From an uncultured Muribaculum sp. (GTDB taxonomy: Bacteria; Bacteroidota; Bacteroidia; Bacteroidales; Muribaculaceae): DNA of 33,911 nt. Shown here piece after piece: positions 1 through 8,301 of the stretch (the stretch's first letter is position 1; every line of letters begins with the position of its first letter). The position numbers and the translations under genes were made by a program. Below the pieces are notes generated by a model. It ran no database searches. It was not told where the DNA came from and saw nothing but the letters and a program-made list of their open reading frames with translations. The stretch covers positions 1 through 33,911 of the forward strand of contig CAJTSJ010000026.1 in assembly GCA_910578785.1 (NCBI GenBank), in the 5' to 3' direction.

Positions 1-54
1 TACTTCATAAAAGCACCCCAAAAGTTTTTTGTCTAACTTTTGGGGTGCAGTTCA
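1..54 (-). mobile_element. IS3-like insertion sequence end (truncated by window edge)
   Basis: Read on the minus strand, this starts with TGAACTGCACCCC, forms a perfect 14-bp stem (GCACCCCAAAAGTT and its complement around an 8-nt loop), then runs through TTTT into ATGAAGTA at the window edge. It is an exact inverted copy of 33857-33910. IS3-family elements begin with 5'-TG, and their OrfA often begins Met-Lys-Tyr, so I read this as the transposase-proximal end of an IS pointing out of the window. The element body is not visible, so the family assignment is inferred from termini only. Confidence 0.7.
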
Positions 55-111
55 CTTACGGCCTGCGCGTCTCTCTTTTTTCATTACTCTGCATCTTGGC
101 TTGTAAGCGGT

Positions 112-157
112 AAAAAAGTGCCCGGCGGACATGTCTGATGGCATGCGTCCGCCGGGC
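112..157 (-). terminator. Rho-independent terminator of the OmpA-family lipoprotein gene
   Basis: A perfect 11-bp GC-rich stem (147-157 with 120-130) is followed on the minus strand by a six-T run (112-117). It lies 36 bp past the stop of the minus-strand gene at 193-891, between that gene and the IS end. Confidence 0.85.
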
Positions 158-192
158 AATATCTTAATGATATCTAAATCAGGAGGGATAGA

Positions 193-891
193 TTACAGAT
201 TCCCGTTTTCGGCCTGCTGGATCATTTCAGGGCTTGCGGTGATGTATATCTCGACGCGACGGTTCTGGGCACGTCCGGCCGCGGTCTCGTTCGAAGCCAC
301 ATAGTCGGCCATAGGAACGCCCTTGGCTGTCAGACGCGTGGGCGACACTCCCGAATTGACGAGATAGGTCATTACCGCGTCGGCACGCTCTGTAGAGAGC
401 TTCTGGTTGACGGCAAATGAGCCTGTGTTGTCGGTAAAGCCTATAATCTGGACGTCGGTCAGAGGGTTCTGCTTAAGCGATACGGCGAAACGGCTGAGGT
501 CCTGCTGTGCCTGCGAGTTGAGGGCGTACTTTCCTGTCTGGAACAGGATTCCTCCGTCAAAAGTGACCTTGATGGCCTGCAGGCCGTTCTGGTCGGTGGT
601 CTGTTCCACCTGTGCGTCTGGAAGGGTAGTGGCAAGTTGCTCTTGCTGTTTGTCCATCTTCTTTCCTATGAGCGCTCCGGCTCCGGCGCCTACCGCCGCT
701 CCGATTGCACTGCCGATTGCGGCGCCCTTGCCTCCGCCTATCAATGCTCCTAATCCTGCACCTGCGGCCGCGCCGCCGCCGCCGCCGATTAGCGCGCCTT
801 TACCGGTGTTGGTTAACGAGTTACATCCCGATCCTCCAATCATCATACAGAACGCAAGCAGTGCGGCTCCTGTCATTTTTAAGATTTTCAT
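193..891 (-). CDS. Glycine-zipper OmpA-family outer-membrane lipoprotein
   Basis: A 232-aa lipoprotein likely to tie the outer membrane to peptidoglycan. The signal peptide ends in a GGSG-Cys lipobox with the lipidated Cys at residue 23. Residues 30-77 are a Gly/Ala-rich glycine zipper with GxxxG repeats, typical of membrane-associated packing. Residues 105-220 are an OmpA C-terminal domain, with an IIGFTDNTGS strand and an AGRAQNRRVEIYI end of the kind that binds diaminopimelate. Length and order match the YiaD/Pal-like proteins of Bacteroidales. It has its own promoter (926-933) and a strong terminator (112-157), so it is monocistronic. No specific function beyond wall anchoring can be read from it. 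Confidence 0.9.
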   Translation of the reverse strand: MKILKMTGAALLAFCMMIGGSGCNSLTNTGKGALIGGGGGAAAGAGLGALIGGGKGAAIGSAIGAAVGAGAGALIGKKMDKQQEQLATTLPDAQVEQTTDQNGLQAIKVTFDGGILFQTGKYALNSQAQQDLSRFAVSLKQNPLTDVQIIGFTDNTGSFAVNQKLSTERADAVMTYLVNSGVSPTRLTAKGVPMADYVASNETAAGRAQNRRVEIYITASPEMIQQAENGNL

Positions 892-925
892 AATTAGTCA
901 AATTAAGTTAATTATTCTCTGATGG

Positions 926-933
926 CAAATTTA
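926..933 (-). promoter_or_regulatory. Bacteroidetes -7 box for the OmpA-family gene
   Basis: The minus strand reads TAAATTTG, a full match to TAnnTTTG, 35 bp upstream of the start at 891. The -33 position on that strand is degenerate. Confidence 0.55.
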
Positions 934-1008
934 GCGATAATTTTTCACATTTGAAGCATACTCTCGCCATCTATAAATTTCATACAAAATTAAACATTGA
1001 ATTGTTTT

Positions 1009-1038
1009 TTTGTATATGATAAAATTTACGTATTTTTG
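1009..1038 (+). promoter_or_regulatory. Bacteroidetes-type promoter of the EamA transporter
   Basis: TTTG at 1009-1012, an 18-nt spacer and TATTTTTG at 1031-1038 match the Bacteroidetes sigma-ABfr consensus at both boxes. The start codon is at 1070, giving a leader of roughly 25 nt. It is divergent from the promoter at 926-933. Confidence 0.7.
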
Positions 1039-1069
1039 CATAGTTTTTGAATATAAATATTTATAGGAT

Positions 1070-1984
1070 ATGGGAGACTTAAGATTGAGACCAGATTCTT
1101 CATCCTTACTTTGGTACCATCTCGCTGCATTTCTTACAGTGTCGGCATGGGGAGTATCGTTCGTGGCTACAAAGGTTTTGCTTGACCATGGGCTTTATCC
1201 GACCGAAGTATATATATTCAGAACCATACTCGCTTATCTTCTGACCCTTGCCGTATGCCATAAGAAGTTGATGGCCAATTCGCTTCGCGACGAATTCCTG
1301 TTTCTGGTGTGCGGTCTTTGCGCCGGTTCGCTCTATTTCATAGCCGAGAACACGGCCCTGGAGTATACACTGGTGTCCAATGTGTCGCTCATCGTGACCC
1401 TTGCCCCGCTTCTGACAACGCTTCTGCTCGGAGCCATATACAAGTCAGAGCGTCCGGGACGTTGGGTGTGGATAGGCTCGGCGATAGCATTCATCGGTGT
1501 GGGATTCGTAATATTCAACACAAGCTTTGCCATGAACATCAAGCCCTTGGGCGACCTCCTGGCCCTGTCGGCCGCGCTGTCGTGGGCCGTCTACTCCTTG
1601 GTGTTGAGGAAGCTTAGCGCATTCTATACGGTCATGGTCATTACCCGCAAGACGTTCTTCTACGGACTTCTGACGGCCATCCCGTTCTATCTCGAACAGC
1701 CCGCCCACTCGTCGCTGTCGGTGTTCGCGTCGTGGGACGTAAGCCTCAATTTCCTGTTTCTCGGGGTCTTCTGCTCGATGCTGGCCTTCCTGCTTTGGGC
1801 ATGGTGCGTGCAAGGTCTTGGCGCCATCACCACCAACAACTATCTCTATTTTCAGCCGGTGGTCACCCTCATAGCCTCGGCCCTCCTGCTCGGAGAGGTC
1901 GTCACGCTGATAGGCTATACCGGATGTGCGCTGATTCTTATCGGCGTCTTTGTCAGCGACCGCCTCGGCGGCAAAAAAATGTAG
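1070..1984 (+). CDS. EamA/DMT-family inner-membrane transporter
   Basis: A 304-aa, very hydrophobic protein with about ten predicted membrane helices in two homologous EamA halves (roughly residues 15-145 and 160-298). The first half opens with the WGVSFVATK motif common in the drug/metabolite transporter superfamily. Family members export amino acids, nucleotides or other metabolites; the substrate cannot be deduced here. The ATG follows a good promoter closely. The next real gene is 495 bp downstream, so it is probably transcribed alone. Confidence 0.9.
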   Translation: MGDLRLRPDSSSLLWYHLAAFLTVSAWGVSFVATKVLLDHGLYPTEVYIFRTILAYLLTLAVCHKKLMANSLRDEFLFLVCGLCAGSLYFIAENTALEYTLVSNVSLIVTLAPLLTTLLLGAIYKSERPGRWVWIGSAIAFIGVGFVIFNTSFAMNIKPLGDLLALSAALSWAVYSLVLRKLSAFYTVMVITRKTFFYGLLTAIPFYLEQPAHSSLSVFASWDVSLNFLFLGVFCSMLAFLLWAWCVQGLGAITTNNYLYFQPVVTLIASALLLGEVVTLIGYTGCALILIGVFVSDRLGGKKM

Positions 1985-2138
1985 GTGTACATCCGTGCAT
2001 CTGCTTAACACGGAGGCGTGTGTAGACAGATGCGCTGTAGCCAGTGGCAAGGGCTCCGTAGGTGACCATAGCCACTGTAAACGGAGGCATTCTCAATCCA
2101 AATCGCTACATAGTAGCTACACTATTACACTACTTGTC
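1985..2138 (+). other. Non-coding stretch rich in inverted repeats
   Basis: No convincing reading frame. Several short perfect complements occur: GCATCTG (1997-2003) with CAGATGC (2027-2033); CAGTGGC (2042-2048) with GCCACTG (2071-2077); and CTCCGT (2054-2059) with ACGGAG (2081-2086), the last two interleaved as in a pseudoknot. ACGGAGGC occurs twice (2010-2017 and 2081-2088). It could be a small structured RNA or the 3' region of the transporter transcript; no known RNA family is recognised. Confidence 0.3.
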
Positions 2139-2279
2139 GTGTCGCACCCAGCCGTCGGCATCGCAAAAGTAGCCGGCAAGGTCTACCTGTCGCCATTCCT
2201 TCCCGACAAAGAAGACGACCCGGCGCGGCTCGGCAAGGACATCGCCGACTGCATCCTCGACCGCCTCGCAGATGAATAA
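2139..2279 (+). pseudogene. Possible gene remnant or 46-aa small ORF
   Basis: An open frame that could start at a GTG at 2139 and ends TAA at 2279. Its codons are strongly G/C at the third position like real genes here, and the product looks protein-like (a GKVYLSPFLPDKEDDP stretch, then an amphipathic end with DIADCILDRL). The open frame continues upstream of 2139, but that part does not look coding. It may be the 3' end of a lost gene or a short independent gene. I do not recognise the family. Confidence 0.35.
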
Positions 2280-2355
2280 TCTCCCGCAGTTATGCTGGAA
2301 GTGTTCCACGCGCTACGCGCATAGACATAAAAAATCAGAAAGATGGGCGGAAATG

Positions 2356-2386
2356 TTTCATAGTTGGGATTTTTGAATTAAATTTG
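2356..2386 (+). promoter_or_regulatory. Probable promoter of trigger factor
   Basis: TAAATTTG at 2379-2386 matches the -7 box TAnnTTTG. A degenerate -33 box TTTC lies at 2356-2359, 19 nt upstream. This predicts a 5' leader of about 85 nt before the start at 2480. Confidence 0.5.
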
Positions 2387-2405
2387 CGCCTAAATTCGAT
2401 TAAAA

Positions 2406-2430
2406 GCCATTCGCCGTGTTGACGAATGGC
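2406..2430 (+). promoter_or_regulatory. Hairpin in the trigger factor 5' leader
   Basis: A perfect 8-bp stem, GCCATTCG (2406-2413) with CGAATGGC (2423-2430), around a 9-nt loop. It lies about 13-20 nt after the predicted transcription start and 49 nt before the ATG. It has no T-run, so it is not a terminator; it could stabilise the mRNA 5' end or act as a regulatory leader. Confidence 0.4.
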
Positions 2431-2479
2431 AATTTAATGCGTTATTTAAAAACAATACAACATAAAGAATTCAGTAAAT

Positions 2480-3841
2480 ATGAACGTATCAATGGAGAAG
2501 ACCGGCAATGTCAGCGCTTTGCTGACAGTGTCGATTGAGGAGAATGACTACAAGGATAAAGTAGAAAAAGAGCTTAAGCAGATAGGCCGTACCCACACTA
2601 TACCCGGTTTCCGTCAGGGACACGTGCCCGCGGGAGAGCTGAAACGTCGTTTCGGCAAGCATGTCACCAGCGATGTCATCAACAACGAGGTGTACAATGC
2701 CGTGGTCACTTATATTCAGGAAAACAAGCTTGCCGTTCTCGGTCAGCCCATCCCCGTAGAGGTGAAGGAGCTCGACCTTAAGAATGAGAAGGACTTCACT
2801 TTCCAGTATGAACTCGCTCTTGCTCCCGAAATCAACGTGGAGCTTGACAAGGACGTGACCGTGCCTTACTATAAGATTAATGTTACCGACGAGATGGTTG
2901 CAGAGCAGGACAAGCAGTTCTGCGAACGCTTCGGTGCCCAGGTTCCCGGCGAGGAGGTTGAGCCCAACGCTCTCGTGAAGGGTTCGATTATGGAACTCAA
3001 TGAGGACGGCACCGTCAAGACCAGTGACGACGCTATACAGATGATTAACGGCATTGTGGCTCCTATGTATTTCAAGGACAAGGCTGAGGCTGAAAAGTTC
3101 GCAGGCAAGAAGGTCAACGACAAGGTGGTGTTCAACCCCTGGAAGACCTGCGAGGGCAATCCCGCAGAGCTTTCGTCGATGCTTGGCGTAGACAAGGAGA
3201 AGGCTTCCGACATCAAGGGCGACTTCGAGATGTCAATTTCTGAAATCATCGTTCTTCGTCCGGCCGAACATGGACAGGAGCTTTACGACAATGTGCTTGG
3301 CAAGGACAAGGTAACTAACGAGGAGGAATATCTCCAGGGTGTCAAGGCCATGATCGAGCGCGACCTCGACGGTAGCAGTCAGATTATGTTCCGCCGTGAG
3401 GTTGAGAAGATGATGATGGACAAGTACGGCAACATGGAGCTTCCTGCTGAAGTTCTCAAGAAGTGGCTCATCGGCGGCAACGAAGGCATCAATGCCGAAA
3501 ATGTCGACGAGGAGTACACCAAGATGGAGCCGTCGCTGAAGTGGCAACTCATCAAGGAGCGTCTGGGCGCTCTCTGCGAAATCAAGATTGAGGAGAACGA
3601 CCTTATCGAGCATGGCAAGATGATTGCCCGCCACCAGTTTGCCCAGTACGGCATGACCAACATCGACGACGAGACTCTTACGGACTATGCGAAGCGCATC
3701 CTCGCCGACAAGAATTATCGTCCGCGCCTGATTGAAGAGGTCGGCGACATGAAGCTTTTCAACGCCATCCAGGCCAAGGTAACTCTTGACGAGAAGACCG
3801 TTTCGCTCGACGAATTCAAGGAAATGGCCTCAAAGATGTAA
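2480..3841 (+). CDS. tig: Trigger factor, ribosome-associated chaperone
   Basis: A 453-aa protein with the trigger-factor plan: an N-terminal ribosome-binding domain (residues 1-115) with the signature region GFRQGHVP near residue 42, a divergent central PPIase-like domain (about 150-250), and a long acidic helical C-terminal chaperone domain. It binds near the ribosome exit tunnel and shields nascent chains. Length is normal for Bacteroidales members. It sits upstream of clpP-clpX, the widespread order, but a terminator at 3869-3902 and a clpP promoter at 3968-4001 make it a separate transcription unit. Confidence 0.95.
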   Translation: MNVSMEKTGNVSALLTVSIEENDYKDKVEKELKQIGRTHTIPGFRQGHVPAGELKRRFGKHVTSDVINNEVYNAVVTYIQENKLAVLGQPIPVEVKELDLKNEKDFTFQYELALAPEINVELDKDVTVPYYKINVTDEMVAEQDKQFCERFGAQVPGEEVEPNALVKGSIMELNEDGTVKTSDDAIQMINGIVAPMYFKDKAEAEKFAGKKVNDKVVFNPWKTCEGNPAELSSMLGVDKEKASDIKGDFEMSISEIIVLRPAEHGQELYDNVLGKDKVTNEEEYLQGVKAMIERDLDGSSQIMFRREVEKMMMDKYGNMELPAEVLKKWLIGGNEGINAENVDEEYTKMEPSLKWQLIKERLGALCEIKIEENDLIEHGKMIARHQFAQYGMTNIDDETLTDYAKRILADKNYRPRLIEEVGDMKLFNAIQAKVTLDEKTVSLDEFKEMASKM

Positions 3842-3868
3842 TCCCTGAACTGTAAAATATTGATATCC

Positions 3869-3902
3869 GAAAGGCATTCTCTGGCGAGGATGCCTTTCTT
3901 TT
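3869..3902 (+). terminator. Rho-independent terminator after tig
   Basis: A 9-bp stem, GAAAGGCAT (3869-3877) with ATGCCTTTC (3890-3898), followed by TTTT, 28 bp past the tig stop. Confidence 0.75.
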
Positions 3903-3967
3903 GGGTTATTAAAAAAACATAACCGCGCAGATTATTTGATGCGCCGTGGTATAGGGTTGTGAAAATT

Positions 3968-4001
3968 TTTGTTGTATTATCATATTTATTTTGTATCTTT
4001 G
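3968..4001 (+). promoter_or_regulatory. Bacteroidetes-type promoter of clpP-clpX
   Basis: TTTG at 3968-3971, a 22-nt spacer and TATCTTTG at 3994-4001, both matching consensus, 26 bp before the clpP ATG at 4028. Confidence 0.65.
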
Positions 4002-4027
4002 AATATTAAACCAAAAATAAAAACGTT

Positions 4028-4717
4028 ATGAATAGCGATTTTAGGAACTATGCCGTTAAGCATTTAGGCGTGAACGGTCTTGCCCTTGACCAGTATATCG
4101 CCTCTACAAATAGGTCAGACATCACTTCGAGCTATATATCTCCTACTATCATAGAGGAGCGTCAGCTGAACGTCGCTCAGATGGACGTATTCTCGCGTCT
4201 GATGATGGACCGCATCATTTTCCTCGGCACCGAGGTCAATGATTATACGGCCAATGTCATCCAGGCTCAGCTTCTGTATCTTGATTCGGCCGATCCAGGC
4301 AAGGATGTGTCGATCTACATCAACTCTCCCGGAGGGTCGGTGTATGCCGGTCTCGGCATTTACGACACCATGCAGTACATATCGAGCGATGTAGCCACCA
4401 TCTGCACCGGCATCGCCGCGTCGATGGCGGCCGTGCTTCTCGTGTCGGGCACCGCCGGAAAGCGTTTCGCCCTGAAGCACTCGCGCGTGATGATACATCA
4501 GCCGATGGGTGGTGCGCAGGGACAGGCCTCGGACATCGAAATCACCGCACGCGAAATCCAGAAATTGAAGAAGGAGCTTTACAGCATCATCTCGACTCAT
4601 TCCGGACAGGCGTTTGAGAAGGTGGAGCGTGATTCCGACCGCGACTACTGGATGACTGCCGAGGAAGCCAAGGAGTATGGCATGATAGACAATGTGCTTG
4701 TAAAGGCCAAGCATTAA
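4028..4717 (+). CDS. clpP: ATP-dependent Clp protease proteolytic subunit ClpP
   Basis: A 229-aa serine peptidase forming the tetradecameric chamber used with ClpX. The catalytic triad is visible: Ser132 in GIAASMA, His157 in MIHQP and Asp206 in SDRDYW. The oxyanion region NSPGGSV is at 99-105. The N-terminal extension of about 30 residues is longer than in E. coli ClpP and is likely partly removed on maturation. clpX follows after 37 bp with no terminator, so the two are probably co-transcribed. Confidence 0.97.
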   Translation: MNSDFRNYAVKHLGVNGLALDQYIASTNRSDITSSYISPTIIEERQLNVAQMDVFSRLMMDRIIFLGTEVNDYTANVIQAQLLYLDSADPGKDVSIYINSPGGSVYAGLGIYDTMQYISSDVATICTGIAASMAAVLLVSGTAGKRFALKHSRVMIHQPMGGAQGQASDIEITAREIQKLKKELYSIISTHSGQAFEKVERDSDRDYWMTAEEAKEYGMIDNVLVKAKH

Positions 4718-4754
4718 TCCATCAACCATACCAAACGATATTTTTTTCTTAGCA

Positions 4755-6005
4755 ATGGCAAAAAAGACAGAAACTTCAAAGTGCTCGTTTTGCGGACGTC
4801 CGGCCTCGATGTCGGAAGTGTTGGTGCCGTCGGTCGACAAGCCTAACACTTTCATCTGCGCCGAATGCGTCGAGGCTATAAGCTCGATGCTGAGCGAGTA
4901 CAGACATGAAACAAAAGGCTCCGGCGCTGCCGACGACGTAAAGCTGGATTCGGTGCCGAAGCCTAAAGAGATATATGAATTCCTTGACCAGTACGTTATC
5001 GGCCAGGAGAACGCAAAGCGCTATCTGTCGGTGGCCGTATACAACCACTACAAGCGACTTGCGCAGAATTCGGGCGATGACGTCGACATTGAAAAGAGCA
5101 ACATCATCATGGTCGGTCCGACCGGAACGGGAAAGACTCTTCTGGCCAAGACCATCGCCAAGCTTCTTGATGTGCCGTTTGCCATCGTCGACGCCACGGT
5201 GCTTACCGAGGCCGGCTATGTCGGCGAGGACATAGAGAGTCTGCTGGTGCGTCTGCTCCAGGCATCGGACTATGATGTGGCCAAGGCCGAAAAGGGCATC
5301 GTGTTCATCGACGAGATAGACAAGATAGCCCGCAAGGGCGACAATCCGTCAATCACACGCGACGTGAGCGGTGAAGGGGTCCAGCAGGGTCTGCTGAAAC
5401 TGCTTGAGGGTTCGGTGGTCAACGTTCCGCCCCAAGGCGGACGCAAGCATCCCGAACAGCGCATGATACCGGTGGACACCAAAAACATACTGTTCATCTG
5501 TGGCGGAGCTTTCGACGGCATAGAACAGAAGATAGCCCATCGACTGAACACCCACGTAGTAGGCTATTCCACCGACCCGGCACGTCAGCGTGTACAGCGC
5601 GACAATTATCTGAAATATGTGGCTCCGCAGGATTTGAAGTCGTTCGGCCTGATTCCCGAAATCATCGGCCGTCTTCCTATCCTGACGAATCTCGAGCCTC
5701 TCGACCGCGATGCGCTTAGACGGGTGCTGACCGAGCCTAAGAACGCCATCATACGTCAGTATAAGAAGCTTTTCGAGATGGACGGCGTGGAGCTGACGTT
5801 TGCCGAAGACGCGCTTGATCTGATAGTGGATAAAGCTATCGAATATAAGCTCGGTGCCCGCGGACTGCGTTCGATAGTTGAATCAATAATGATTGATGCG
5901 ATGTTCGATGTACCGTCAACCGACAGCACTTCGTTTGAAGTGACCAAGGAGTATGCGATGGAAAAATTGCTTAAAGCCAATTTTGAAACAAACAAAATTC
6001 AATAA
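4755..6005 (+). CDS. clpX: ATP-dependent Clp protease ATPase subunit ClpX
   Basis: A 416-aa AAA+ unfoldase that delivers substrates to ClpP. The N-terminal zinc-binding domain has Cys10, Cys13, Cys35 and Cys38. Walker A is GPTGTGKT (121-128) and Walker B is IVFIDE (182-187). An ISGF-type ClpP-docking loop is not obvious by eye, although the corresponding region (about 255-275) is present. The C-terminal small AAA+ domain is complete. Length is normal. recQ follows after 63 bp without a visible terminator or a clear promoter. Confidence 0.97.
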   Translation: MAKKTETSKCSFCGRPASMSEVLVPSVDKPNTFICAECVEAISSMLSEYRHETKGSGAADDVKLDSVPKPKEIYEFLDQYVIGQENAKRYLSVAVYNHYKRLAQNSGDDVDIEKSNIIMVGPTGTGKTLLAKTIAKLLDVPFAIVDATVLTEAGYVGEDIESLLVRLLQASDYDVAKAEKGIVFIDEIDKIARKGDNPSITRDVSGEGVQQGLLKLLEGSVVNVPPQGGRKHPEQRMIPVDTKNILFICGGAFDGIEQKIAHRLNTHVVGYSTDPARQRVQRDNYLKYVAPQDLKSFGLIPEIIGRLPILTNLEPLDRDALRRVLTEPKNAIIRQYKKLFEMDGVELTFAEDALDLIVDKAIEYKLGARGLRSIVESIMIDAMFDVPSTDSTSFEVTKEYAMEKLLKANFETNKIQ

Positions 6006-6068
6006 ATATATAATAGCTAACTAAAAAATTGACAAACAGTCAGTCGATAGCATAAACCAATAATCCTT

Positions 6069-8258
6069 ATGACCATGGCAGAAAAAACAGTAGTATTAGC
6101 CGAGGAACTTAAAAAGCACTTCGGCTTTGACACCTTCAAGGGCAATCAAGAAGCCATCATTTCCAACCTTATGGCCGGAAACGACACTTTCGTGCTGATG
6201 CCTACCGGCGGTGGAAAGTCGTTATGCTACCAGTTGCCGGCTCTGCTGATGGAAGGTACTGCCATCGTAATCTCACCGCTGATCGCCCTGATGAAGAATC
6301 AGGTCGATGCGATGCGTAATTTCAGTGAGGACGACAATGTGGCGCATTTTCTGAATTCGTCACTGAACAAGACTGCTATCGACCAGGTGAAAAGCGATAT
6401 TCAGGCCGGCAAGACAAAGCTTTTGTATGTCGCGCCCGAATCGCTTACCAAAGAAGAGAATATAGAATTCCTAAAGACAGTTCCCATCTCGTTCTATGCT
6501 GTCGACGAGGCTCATTGCATCTCGGAGTGGGGCCATGATTTCCGTCCTGAATATCGGCGGATAAGGCCCATCATCAATGAGATATGCCAGCGTCCGGTGA
6601 TAGCCTTGACGGCTACCGCCACTCCTAAGGTGCAACATGACATTCAGAAGAATCTCGGCATGCAGGACGCCGTGGTCTACAAGTCGTCGTTCAACCGGAC
6701 CAACCTTTACTACGAAGTGCGTCCGAAGACGTCGAATGTCGACCGCGACATAATCCGCTTCATAAAGACGCATGAGGGTAAAAGCGGCATAATATATTGT
6801 CTCAGCCGTAAGAAGGTCGAGGAACTTGCAGAGATGTTGCAGGTCAACAATATACGTGCGCTGCCATATCATGCAGGGATGGATGCCACGACGCGCTCGG
6901 AAAATCAGGATGCGTTTCTGCTCGAAAAGGTGGACGTGATTGTCGCTACGATAGCCTTCGGAATGGGCATCGACAAACCGGATGTGAGATTTGTGATTCA
7001 CTATGACATTCCGAAGTCGCTTGAGGGCTATTACCAGGAGACTGGCCGTGCCGGCCGTGACGGCGGCGAAGGCCTGTGCATAGCTTTCTATGTCAACAAA
7101 GACCTTGTGAAGATGGAGAAATTTATGCAAGGTAAGCCTCTTGCCGAGCAGGAAATAGGCAAACAGTTGCTTCTGGAGACAGCCGCCTACGCCGAGTCGT
7201 CGGTGTGCAGGCGCAAGCTCCTGTTGCATTATTTCGGAGAAAAGTATGAGGAAGAGAATTGCGGGAACTGTGATAATTGTTTAAATCCAAAGAAACAAGT
7301 GGAAGCGAAAGATGAACTTTGTGCTGTTATTGAAACAGTTGTTGCGCTTAAAGAGAAATTTAAGGCTGATCATGTGATTGATGTTGTGTTGGGTAAGAGT
7401 ACTGCAAATGTGAAGTCGTACGGACATGAGGATCTGGAGGTGTTCGGTTGTCTGCAGGGCGCCGACGCCAAGATGCTTAACGCTGTCATACGCCAGGCCA
7501 TTATAGCCGGGTATCTTGACCGTGATATAGAGAACTTCGGATTGCTTAAGCTTACCGCAAAAGGGAAGAAGTATATTAAGTCGCCGGTTTCCTTCAAAAT
7601 CGTCGAGGACAACGACTTTAATGAGGAAGAGGAGGAGATGGTGGTCAAGAGCGGTGCCGCATGTGCGGTCGACCCCGAACTTTACAGCATCCTTAAGGAT
7701 TTGAGAAAGAAGATGGCCAAACGCCTGGAGTTGCCGCCTTATGTCATATTCCAGGATCCCTCGCTTGAGGCTATGGCCACCACTTATCCTATCACGGTCG
7801 AGGAGCTACAGAACATTCCCGGCGTAGGCTCCGGCAAGGCCAAACGCTATGGTGAGGAATTCGTCAAAGTGATAAAAGCCCATGTCGAGGAGAATGAGAT
7901 CGAGCGTCCTGAAGACCTCAGGGTGCGGAGCGTGGCTAACAAGAGCAAGCTCAAGATATCGATAATACAGGGAATCGACCGCAAGATAGCGCTTGACGCG
8001 CTTGCAGAAAGCAAGGGCCTCGAGTTTGGCGAACTGCTTAACGAGATAGAGGCGATAGTGTACTCCGGAACTAAGATAAGCATCAATTATTTCCTTGACG
8101 AGATTATGGACGACGACCGCCAGCTCGACATATTCGAATACTTCAAGGAGAGCGAGAGCGACGACATCGAGGAGGCCATCAACGAGCTGGGCAGTGAGTA
8201 CTCGGAAGAGGAGATACGCCTCGTTAGAATAAAGTTTTTATCTGAGATGGGCAATTAA
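6069..8258 (+). CDS. recQ: ATP-dependent DNA helicase RecQ
   Basis: A 729-aa 3'-5' superfamily 2 helicase for recombination and fork repair. Walker A MPTGGGKS (44-51) and DEAH (146-149) are present, then the second RecA-like domain with the QETGRAGRDG motif VI. A four-Cys zinc site (about 379-403) and RQC winged helix follow, with an HRDC domain at about 535-615 and an acidic C-terminal tail. The start could be the ATG at 6069 or the one at 6075 (MAEKT...). A patch near 7250-7420 is AT-rich (about 38% GC over 160 bp) and uses codons unlike the rest of the gene, although the frame stays intact. hisH begins 43 bp downstream with no terminator between. Confidence 0.95.
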   Translation: MTMAEKTVVLAEELKKHFGFDTFKGNQEAIISNLMAGNDTFVLMPTGGGKSLCYQLPALLMEGTAIVISPLIALMKNQVDAMRNFSEDDNVAHFLNSSLNKTAIDQVKSDIQAGKTKLLYVAPESLTKEENIEFLKTVPISFYAVDEAHCISEWGHDFRPEYRRIRPIINEICQRPVIALTATATPKVQHDIQKNLGMQDAVVYKSSFNRTNLYYEVRPKTSNVDRDIIRFIKTHEGKSGIIYCLSRKKVEELAEMLQVNNIRALPYHAGMDATTRSENQDAFLLEKVDVIVATIAFGMGIDKPDVRFVIHYDIPKSLEGYYQETGRAGRDGGEGLCIAFYVNKDLVKMEKFMQGKPLAEQEIGKQLLLETAAYAESSVCRRKLLLHYFGEKYEEENCGNCDNCLNPKKQVEAKDELCAVIETVVALKEKFKADHVIDVVLGKSTANVKSYGHEDLEVFGCLQGADAKMLNAVIRQAIIAGYLDRDIENFGLLKLTAKGKKYIKSPVSFKIVEDNDFNEEEEEMVVKSGAACAVDPELYSILKDLRKKMAKRLELPPYVIFQDPSLEAMATTYPITVEELQNIPGVGSGKAKRYGEEFVKVIKAHVEENEIERPEDLRVRSVANKSKLKISIIQGIDRKIALDALAESKGLEFGELLNEIEAIVYSGTKISINYFLDEIMDDDRQLDIFEYFKESESDDIEEAINELGSEYSEEEIRLVRIKFLSEMGN

Positions 8259-8301
8259 GTCCATCTTATTTCTGATTTATAAAGAGTATTGATGCCGGCC
8301 T

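Noticed and set aside
407..922. 171-codon plus-strand frame opposite the OmpA-family gene
   Set aside because: It is a Pro/Ala-rich antisense shadow of the glycine zipper, with no motif of its own.
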